56,321 nt of DNA from Rothia nasimurium (GTDB taxonomy: Bacteria; Actinomycetota; Actinomycetes; Actinomycetales; Micrococcaceae): contig NZ_SPQC01000016.1 in the NCBI RefSeq assembly GCF_004569295.1, positions 1-56,321 on the forward strand, written 5' to 3'. Every line of letters begins with the position of its first letter. Position 1 is the stretch's first letter. The notes under the pieces were generated by a model that saw only the letters and a program-made list of their open reading frames with translations, did no database searches and was not told the origin of the DNA. The position numbers were made by a program, and so were the translations under genes. This document shows positions 50,941 through 56,321 of the stretch, piece after piece.

Positions 50941-51016
50941 AGCGGGGGTGGGGCTCCGTGAATCGCTTGTGAGCGAAGCGAACCAGCGAGAGGGCCGGCA
51001 GCGAGCGTGAGTCAGC
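50941..51016. repeat. Dispersed hairpin element, copy B
   Basis: A copy with the conserved core GGGGCTCCGTGAATCGCT...AGCGAGAGGGCCGGCAGCG and the right flank GAGCGTGAGTC shared with copy A, but without a matching left outer arm, so it is partly degenerate. It lies between the convergent GNAT and SRAP genes. Confidence 0.7.
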
Positions 51017-51022
51017 AAAACC

Positions 51023-52006
51023 TCATAACCCGCTGAGCAAATCTTCGACCGGCTCCAGCAGGTAGGGGGCGTTGTTGCGTACGTTGCCGACATCCTTACT
51101 CACCTCGCGCAGGGCCCAGCCTGCGGTTTCGGTGAAGGCCTGCTCGCGGATGAGCCGCAAGGACGCCTGCGCCTGGGTACGGTAGGCCCTCTTCTGCTCG
51201 GTGCTGGGTTTAGGGGAACTAGTTGGCCGGCCTGACCGCAGCCAGGTGGTGAGACTATCGCTCTCGCTGATGTCAGCGTCGTCGGCTACGTGAAGGGGTA
51301 TGGGCAGGCGGTTGTGTAGCTGGCTCAGTTCCCGTTCAATCTCATTTGTGTAGCCGGGGTCGCCGCCCAGGTCAGCTGTGATTCCGGGGTCGAACTCGCC
51401 GTTGCCGGGCGAATCCATGGTCACGATCGAGCAGGAGAGCAGCCACTCCCCCTGCTTGCCCGCGAAAGGCCCATCGGGCCCGGCGAATTCTGCTGGAATC
51501 TTCCACCACTCGTAGAGGCCGGCGAAGTAGATGGGGCGACCGTCGATGCGGTGCACAAAATAGGGGGTTTTGACCTGCTTACCCGCAGCGGTGGTTTCGG
51601 TTTTCCATTCGTAGTAGCCGCTCACAGGCACGGCGCAGTGCCCCGAAACAGCAGCTTCACGGAAGGTGGGCTTTTCAAAGATAGTCTCACTGCGGGCGTT
51701 GAAGGCCCGCGATGAGAAGGCGGGGTCCTTCGCCCAGCCCGGCAGCAGGCCCCAACGGGCCAAGTGCAATTCTCGGGTGAAAATCGGGGAGTTCCCCTGC
51801 ACACCGTCAGAGTGGGCGGACGCACCCGCCCGCGCGGGCGCGTCCGCCCCGGTGACCTGCTCGGTGGGTGCCACTAGCCGATCAACCAGGATGGGGACCG
51901 TGCTGGTGGGCGCCACGTTGTAATTGGTGATGGGGTCGGTGAGTTCGACCCCAGCCATGTACTGGGGGTGTTCCTGGGCTAATTCAAGGGCGTAGCGTCC
52001 ACACAC
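51023..52006 (-). CDS. SOS response-associated peptidase (SRAP/YedK/HMCES family)
   Basis: A 327-residue SRAP protein that forms covalent crosslinks to abasic sites in ssDNA. Cys2 (GTG-encoded Met then CGRY) is the catalytic residue; also seen are the Asn of FNARSETI, the Glu of SGYYEWK and the His of LHNRLPIPL. Longer than the ~225-residue YedK because of an insert near residues 50-70 (APTEQVTGADAPARAG) and a C-terminal tail. The start overlaps the lplA-like stop by one base. Confidence 0.93.
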   Translation of the reverse strand: MCGRYALELAQEHPQYMAGVELTDPITNYNVAPTSTVPILVDRLVAPTEQVTGADAPARAGASAHSDGVQGNSPIFTRELHLARWGLLPGWAKDPAFSSRAFNARSETIFEKPTFREAAVSGHCAVPVSGYYEWKTETTAAGKQVKTPYFVHRIDGRPIYFAGLYEWWKIPAEFAGPDGPFAGKQGEWLLSCSIVTMDSPGNGEFDPGITADLGGDPGYTNEIERELSQLHNRLPIPLHVADDADISESDSLTTWLRSGRPTSSPKPSTEQKRAYRTQAQASLRLIREQAFTETAGWALREVSKDVGNVRNNAPYLLEPVEDLLSGL

Positions 52007-52695
52007 TAGAACCCCTCGCTTTCGTAGGCTTCGATGACGGCGTCTTCAAGGTCGTCGACGGTGACGAGGGGCTCGATGTCGGCTGCCGCACCCACTGTTG
52101 CGGGGTCGAGGGGTAGGCCGAGGGCCTGGTAAACATCTGTTGTCACCTCGCGCAGGCTATCGGCCCCCGTCACCACAATGCCCGATGAGAGCCACCAGGC
52201 TCCGGTGACGACCCGCTGGGCGGTGCCTATAAGCTTGACCCGCTGGCCGCCCGGTAGCTGGCCCCAGACCGAATACTCACCGGGGCAGTACTCGCCGGGC
52301 AACTCCCCCACACCGGCGGGAATACCCAAGCTGGTGAGGGCTTCTGCGAACATGGCCCCGAAGATGCCGTAGCGCTCGTGGTTGCCGCTGACTGCGTCCA
52401 ATGCTTTCTGAAAATGATCCACCACCAGGCAGCCCGAGTGATAGGCGGCGGCGTGCCCACCTACGGTACGCACCAGGGGTTCAAACCCGCGGCCTACCGC
52501 AGCCGCGCGGGCCTGGGCGAAGCGGGGGTTGAGCTCGTCCCTGCGTCCAAAAGCCACCGTTGGCTTGGGTCGATAAAGACGCAGGGTGCTGGGGGTCTCT
52601 CCCCTACCTACTGCGCGGACGGTCGCCATGGCTGAATCAACCATCTCGGCCATGGTTCCGCTGGTGGTGGGGTCAACGCGATCAAGGTGCAGCAT
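52006..52695 (-). CDS. Lipoate--protein ligase A-like protein (BPL/LplA family)
   Basis: A 229-residue cofactor-ligase-fold protein. LRLYRPKPTVAFGRRDELNP and VRTVGGHAAAYHSGCLVVD (the RRxxGG-like loop) are followed by GEYCPGEYSV and VKLIGTAQRVV, where Lys is the expected catalytic residue. It lacks the LplA C-terminal accessory domain, as in octanoyl/lipoyl transferases. ATG 52695 overlaps the GNAT stop (TAATG). Whether it moves lipoate or octanoate is open. Confidence 0.85.
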   Translation of the reverse strand: MLHLDRVDPTTSGTMAEMVDSAMATVRAVGRGETPSTLRLYRPKPTVAFGRRDELNPRFAQARAAAVGRGFEPLVRTVGGHAAAYHSGCLVVDHFQKALDAVSGNHERYGIFGAMFAEALTSLGIPAGVGELPGEYCPGEYSVWGQLPGGQRVKLIGTAQRVVTGAWWLSSGIVVTGADSLREVTTDVYQALGLPLDPATVGAAADIEPLVTVDDLEDAVIEAYESEGF

Positions 52696-53525
52696 TAGTC
52701 CACCGAAATTTCGTTCAAGCTGGTAGAGACGAACTCCCACCAGGCCGGGCGCAGGCCCGCATTCAGCGCAACCTGCTGGCTGATGATGTGCGATGGGCTG
52801 GTGCCGTAGAAGGGCACGAACCCCTCGGTGAGAATGGCCTGCGACAGCTCTTTGACCAGGTAAGACGCCAACCCCTTACCGCGATGGCCGGGCAGCACAT
52901 CAATACCAATCTGGCGGCACCAGTCGGAGTCTTCACTAGCACCGGCCAGGGCTACCAGCTCCCCCTCGGCGTAGGCACCAAGCACCTGCACATCGGGGCG
53001 CAGCTCTTTGAAACCGAGCGCGTTCTCAAAATCGGGGTTGCCGCGATATTTCTCTAGCTCTGAAGGTTCCAGCCACCGCACCGTGTAGCCCTCGGCGGAC
53101 AAGCCGGGGCGGGCGTCCGCACCCCGGGTAAAGAAATCCCTACCGGGGGTGAAAAAGAGGGAGGTGCCGCTCATCTGCAGGGCGTAGGGAGTGAGGTAAT
53201 CGTTGAGTTTGCGCAGCTCGGAGTAGTCCCCCACCCAGTTCCCGTTATCGCCAGCCAGCAGGTTGTCGGCGGCCTCACGTACGCGCGGGTGCTGGGCACA
53301 AATGACGGTGAGCCCGCGGTAGTTAATCAGGCGTAGCTCCCAGCGGTCGCGGTAGCGGCGGCGGGCAGGGTGCATCTCGTCGAGGGGAATTCGCCGCGCC
53401 GAAAGGTGGGTTGAGCCGTGCTGCTGCGCTATATCAATGGCCTGCTCGGGCAGGCACAGGTCGATGGACAGCTGCGCAGCCAGAATCTTCTCGGCCTGCT
53501 GGTAGCTGGTGATAGGCGCGGGCAT
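52695..53525 (-). CDS. GNAT family N-acetyltransferase
   Basis: A 276-residue protein with an N-terminal domain of unknown type (residues 1-140) and a C-terminal GNAT domain: CRQIGIDVLPGHRGKGLASYLVKELSQAIL and PFYGTSPSHIISQQVALNAGLRPAWWE. First gene of a GNAT-lplA-SRAP run joined by 1-nt overlaps, implying co-expression. Confidence 0.88.
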   Translation of the reverse strand: MPAPITSYQQAEKILAAQLSIDLCLPEQAIDIAQQHGSTHLSARRIPLDEMHPARRRYRDRWELRLINYRGLTVICAQHPRVREAADNLLAGDNGNWVGDYSELRKLNDYLTPYALQMSGTSLFFTPGRDFFTRGADARPGLSAEGYTVRWLEPSELEKYRGNPDFENALGFKELRPDVQVLGAYAEGELVALAGASEDSDWCRQIGIDVLPGHRGKGLASYLVKELSQAILTEGFVPFYGTSPSHIISQQVALNAGLRPAWWEFVSTSLNEISVD

Positions 53526-53640
53526 GGCTCTCTTTCTGCTTGGTGGGGTCTGTATCTAGGGTACTCGCTTTAGCGGGGGCGCGGACGCCGGTAGCCGCTT
53601 TGCCTTTCGGGGCAGGCTGGTGGGGTGCACGGGTTTCGCC

Positions 53641-53696
53641 CCGCATTTATTCTGTTTTACCCGCAACTAGTTGCGGCTTTTTCAGAATAAATGCGG
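53641..53696. repeat. Concentric interrupted palindrome / terminator-like element
   Basis: Outer arms CCGCATTTATTCTG/CAGAATAAATGCGG (53641-53654, 53683-53696) and a 16-bp inner palindrome CCGCAACTAGTTGCGG (53661-53676) share one exact centre; CTTTTT follows the inner stem on the plus strand. It lies 25 nt before the kinase start and could terminate transcription or bind a dimeric protein. Confidence 0.6.
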
Positions 53697-53720
53697 AGTG
53701 CCGGTGTTTATGCTGGAGGT

Positions 53721-54101
53721 ATGAAGATTCTTGTTCTGGCTTTGAGCGGCGCCGGTAAATCCACCTGGGCGCGACGGTTGGCTGCCGGGTACGGGGTGCC
53801 GCTGCTGCACCTTGATACCGTTCACTGGTTGCCGGGGTGGGTTGAGCGGGACCTAGCGGACGAACGCGCTCTTGTGGGCGAGTTTCTGGATGAGAATGAA
53901 GCCTGGGTGATTGAGGGCGGCTATTCCGATGTGCATTTTGAACGGCGACTGGCTGAGGCTGACCGCATCTATGTGCTGTTAGCGCCCCGCCTAGTGCGTC
54001 TATGGAGGGCAGGACGCCGCTGGCTCACCTACCGCGGGACCAACCGGTCTGATATGACCAAGGGCTGCCCCGAGAAACTCGACCTCGAATTTGTGAAATA
54101 G
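53721..54101 (+). pseudogene. P-loop kinase-like (FlaR/topology modulation type) with probable premature stop
   Basis: A 126-codon frame from ATG 53721: P-loop LALSGAGKST, LLHLDTVHWLPGW, WVIEGGYSD, RRWLTYRGTNRSDMTKGCPEKLDLEFVK, then TAG. Family members continue about 40-50 residues with a WI/WV motif here; in this frame the TAG is followed by ILWDGPSPFPQK and 20 more codons, as if a TGG Trp codon had become TAG. Possibly still made as a short protein. Substrate unknown. Confidence 0.55.
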
Positions 54102-54255
54102 ATTCTGTGGGACGGCCCCTCGCCGTTCCCGCAGAAAGGGGTTCAACAAGGGGCCATTTTCTGTCTCTGACTAGGGCATTTAGAAGTCCCAGTCTTCGAA
54201 CACTTCACCTATAAATCATATTCTGAATAGGCAAAACAGTATTTTCCTAACGTTC

Positions 54256-54277
54256 TGTGACCGCCTTTGTGACCGCC
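54256..54277 (+). repeat. Two direct copies of TGTGACCGCC
   Basis: Copies at 54256-54265 and 54268-54277, 12 bp apart, in the spacer before the iterons; may be binding sites for an element-encoded regulator or integrase. Confidence 0.4.
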
Positions 54278-54368
54278 ATTGCAAAAACAGTTCTCGCAAG
54301 AGCGTGCGGTAACCTCAGTAACAAATGCCGCGCGCACCCCTCACAATGCTGTAACCTAAAGAGACCAG

Positions 54369-54408
54369 AGGCCACACTGGGCCACAACAGGCCACACTAG
54401 GCCACATA
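54369..54408 (+). repeat. Four 10-bp iterons (GGCCACACTA type)
   Basis: Four consecutive GGCCACA units at exactly 10-bp spacing, roughly one helical turn, so proteins would bind the same DNA face. They lie about 75 nt upstream of the first gene of the element remnant. A GGCGCC/GGCGCC hairpin with AAGGAGG in its loop follows at about 54436-54454. Likely a regulatory or replication site. Confidence 0.65.
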
Positions 54409-54482
54409 GAGACTATTAGCCTGCCATAGGCACCCGGGCGCCCAAGGAGGCGCCAGGATTCAGAAAGGAGCCGTGAATCGAG

Positions 54483-54797
54483 ATGACTCACGACGCATTA
54501 GAATCCCAAGCACTCGCCACCAGCATCGGCGAACACAGCGTATTCCACTTCGGCAAGGAAAACCTCGAAAACCTCCTCGTCGAATACAACCCCGCAATGG
54601 AGCAAACCACCATCTACGTTGCCCTACGCGACCAGTCAGATGAAGCCATGAAGCATATTTTCCAGCAGTACACAGAGGAAATCGTCCCCCTGTACATCGG
54701 CGAAACCATGCTCGACCTACGTTTCTTCGCATCGGACTCCCCCATCTTCAACGAAGCCGGGAGCAACAGCAAGAGCAAAATCTACGCGATGGCATAA
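54483..54797 (+). CDS. Hypothetical acidic protein, first gene of a two-gene unit
   Basis: A 104-residue soluble acidic protein (FGKENLENLLVEYNPAMEQTTIYVALRD, TEEIVPLYIGETMLDLRFF). No family recognised, no membrane segment or cysteine. GGAG lies 14 nt before the ATG, somewhat far. The next gene follows after 14 nt, so a functional pair, for instance antitoxin and toxin, is plausible. Confidence 0.6.
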   Translation: MTHDALESQALATSIGEHSVFHFGKENLENLLVEYNPAMEQTTIYVALRDQSDEAMKHIFQQYTEEIVPLYIGETMLDLRFFASDSPIFNEAGSNSKSKIYAMA

Positions 54798-54811
54798 CCC
54801 CTGCTAATTCA

Positions 54812-55285
54812 ATGGCCCACCAGAGCGATTTAACAGAACACCGCACCAAGGCAAACATCTTCCTCCGCAAGGCGAATAAGTACAAGACTTCAGACGAGGT
54901 CGTATCCAAAATCTGTGCGTTCTACGCTGCCTATCATGCTATGCGAGTAGCCATCCTCACCGACCCCATCCTGGATAAGCCAGATGAAGAGATTCAACAG
55001 CTTGTTCATATGCCTGGTCTCAGGCAGGATTCCCGCTACGCAACCCACCACAGCGGACGTCACAACAGCGGCCGCGGTATCGGGCAGAACGAAGTTGTCC
55101 AAGCTCTTTACAGGTTTGAAGCATACGCCTACGGTAGGTTGCACCGAGCCTCAGTTGACGCGAGGTATCTGCCTTTAACAGGAGAGATTATTCTGGACGC
55201 CACGGATGCCTATATTGAAGCAGAGCGTATTGTGCAAGCTGCACTGTCAGGTCAGCTCAAGTGGGCACCAAAGTCTACGCACTAA
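54812..55285 (+). CDS. HEPN-like protein, second gene of the unit
   Basis: A 157-residue helical protein. The first helices (ANIFLRKANKY, ISAFYAAYHAMR-like KICAFYAAYHAMRVAIL) look like HEPN domains, and RYATHH at residues 75-80 fits the RX4-6H RNase motif, followed by a basic SGRHNSGRG loop and EVVQALYRFEAYAYGRLH. Assignment is by pattern and needs structure comparison. If correct it may be a ribonuclease toxin. No strong ribosome site, consistent with coupling to the upstream gene. Confidence 0.55.
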   Translation: MAHQSDLTEHRTKANIFLRKANKYKTSDEVVSKICAFYAAYHAMRVAILTDPILDKPDEEIQQLVHMPGLRQDSRYATHHSGRHNSGRGIGQNEVVQALYRFEAYAYGRLHRASVDARYLPLTGEIILDATDAYIEAERIVQAALSGQLKWAPKSTH

Positions 55286-55299
55286 ATACAAACTAAAAC

Positions 55300-55336
55300 G
55301 AGGGGCTGATTCACGGCACATGTGAATCAGCCCCTC
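55300..55336. terminator. Bidirectional terminator between the HEPN-like gene and the integrase
   Basis: Perfect 15-bp stem GAGGGGCTGATTCAC/GTGAATCAGCCCCTC (55300-55314, 55322-55336) with a 7-nt loop. TTTTCTTTT follows a few bases later on the plus strand, and AAAAC precedes, giving a GTTTTAG tail on the minus strand. Confidence 0.85.
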
Positions 55337-55345
55337 ACTTTTCTT

Positions 55346-56199
55346 TTACCCAAAGAGTGCCCCAGCCACCTTTTCCGCCGCCTCAGCACGCATCTCATCA
55401 AGCACATGCTGGTACCGGCCAAGCATGGACGGCGAGGACCAGCCCATAATTGACATAGTCACCTGCGGGCTCACCCCCATCGACAACAACACGGTCGCAG
55501 CAGTATGCCTGGCGTCATGCACGCGCATGCCCTCGATACCGTGCCTGCTAGTGAACTCACTCCAAGCCTTCCAATCATAGTTAGGGCGGATCAGCTTGCC
55601 GTACTGGTCAGTGAAGATAAGATCCCAGGACCGCCCCTCAGCATCAACGGCCCCCACCCAGTCCTTACCCAAGGCTAGGCGTAGGCGTCGCTGGTTCGCC
55701 TTATGGGTTTTGAGCCGGGCGAGAATAGGGGCAGGCAGGGGGGGCGCAGCCGTGTTTCCAGGTTTGCATGATGATGGTGCGCTCCACTCGTAGCACGCCG
55801 GCTTCGACGTCCAGGTCGTCCCAGCACAGTCCCAGTCGCTCCCCTTGCCGGAGTCCTAGGGCTAGGTTGATGGTGTGGGTGAGTCCCCATTCTTCGTCGT
55901 TTTCGAGGGCTGCTATGAGTTCGCGGGCTTTGGTGGGTGAGAGGACGACGGGGTCGAAGGTTTCGGGCTGGGGTTTGGGGACGCGGTCGAGGGGGTTGCG
56001 GGCGAGGATGTCGTTGGTGACGGCTGCTTTGAAGCAGATGGCGAGGACGCGGTGGAGGTGGTGGACGGTGGATTCTTTCATGCCGGCCTCGCGCATGCGT
56101 TGGTAGAGGTATTCGATGTCTTTGGGTTTGATGGTGGTGAGGGGTTTGTTGGCGATGGGGGTGGTGTAGACCCAGCGTTGGAGGTAGCCCTGGTTGATA
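55346..56199 (-). pseudogene. Tyrosine recombinase/integrase, frameshifted and N-terminally truncated
   Basis: The C-terminal catalytic domain is largely present: Arg in LALGLRQGERLGLCWDD, HxxR in VHDARHTAATVLLSMG, Trp in MGWSS and the nucleophile Tyr in LGRYQHV. The core-binding domain is also partly present (MREAGMKESTVHHLHRVLAICFKAAV). A run of seven G (around 55738-55744) has one base too many, splitting the gene into readings 55701-56199 and 55346-55700. The N-terminus is cut off by an IS element at 56200. It once mobilised this element. Confidence 0.85.
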
Positions 56200-56321
56200 T
56201 GTACTGGCTTTAGTTCCGACAATTATAAGACCACTAAAGCACCATCAACCACCTCCTGCGGAGTCCGATAACCAAGACCCTGATGCAACCGACCAGCATT
56301 CCACCAAGCAACCCAAGACGC
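56200..56321 (-). mobile_element. End of an IS3-family (IS150-like) insertion sequence
   Basis: The element end appears to be TGTACTGGCTTTAGTTCCGA at 56200, matching the TGTACTG termini of IS150-group elements. Inside, a minus-strand frame (stop TAA at 56223-56225) encodes the OrfB transposase C-terminus: WVAWWNAGRLHQGLGYRTPQ. It continues beyond the window. The insertion lies in the 5' part of the integrase gene. Confidence 0.8.

Noticed and set aside
45856-54101. TAG recoding (two genes continue in frame past TAG)
   Set aside because: Several clearly intact core genes here (pyrR, nusB, aroB, relA neighbours) end in TAG, so TAG is an ordinary stop; independent mutations are simpler.
54466-54482. 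A fifth copy of the GTGAAT hairpin element
   Set aside because: Only GTGAATCG matches; no stem or flanking core is present.

Overview
The window looks like a chromosomal segment of a GC-rich actinobacterium of the family Micrococcaceae, most likely Rothia or a close relative. This rests on gene order and protein type: pyrB-pyrR-nusB-efp-aroBKCE-mltG-ruvX-alaS-rpsD-rarA-dtd-aspS-hisS-DUF349-relA-secFD-yajC-ruvBAC-yebC-gatD-murT, a Tat-type secreted protein, and an rpsD gene well away from any ribosomal protein operon. No rRNA or tRNA gene, CRISPR array or replication origin was seen.

Region 1 (1-35 kb) is conserved core genome, almost all on the minus strand. It covers pyrimidine control (pyrB, pyrR with a PyrR-type RNA site), shikimate/chorismate synthesis (aroE, aroC, aroK, aroB, tightly packed), translation (efp, alaS, aspS, hisS, dtd, rpsD), cell wall (mltG, and the MurT-GatD lipid II amidation pair), DNA repair (ruvX, rarA, ruvC-ruvA-ruvB), the stringent response (relA) and protein export (yajC-secD-secF). 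Two secreted proteins of unknown function and an orphan AbiEi-like gene interrupt it. Operon ends carry strong hairpin terminators. Two of these (nusB end, aspS end) share an unusual palindromic sequence.

Region 2 (about 35.8-46.3 kb) is an accessory island lying between a HIT hydrolase gene and thrS, two genes usually adjacent in actinobacteria. It holds a Xre-RES toxin-antitoxin pair running directly into the HIT gene, a truncated Old Yellow Enzyme pseudogene, FBP and GNAT genes, an orphan MntA-like nucleotidyltransferase, and hicAB with an operator-like palindrome. It also has an SF1 helicase split in two by a frameshift/deletion, and an AT-rich OLD/PARIS-like ATPase-TOPRIM gene broken by an in-frame TAG and a frameshift. 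I read it as a decaying defence island.

Region 3 (46.3-56.3 kb) begins with thrS, then mixes intact genes (a solitary DNA methyltransferase, two GNATs, an SRAP peptidase, a lipoate ligase-like protein) with remnants: a frameshifted membrane protein, a fumarylacetoacetase-family fragment and a prematurely stopped P-loop kinase. The right end is an integrative-element remnant: four 10-bp iterons, an unknown two-gene unit whose second product looks HEPN-like, a tyrosine integrase broken by a G-tract frameshift, and the end of an IS3-family (IS150-like) element interrupting that integrase.

The most distinctive signal is a family of four dispersed hairpin elements (30351-30456, 35114-35223 inverted, 49740-49839, 50941-51016). 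They keep a conserved core, while their stems change sequence but stay complementary, which points to selection on structure.
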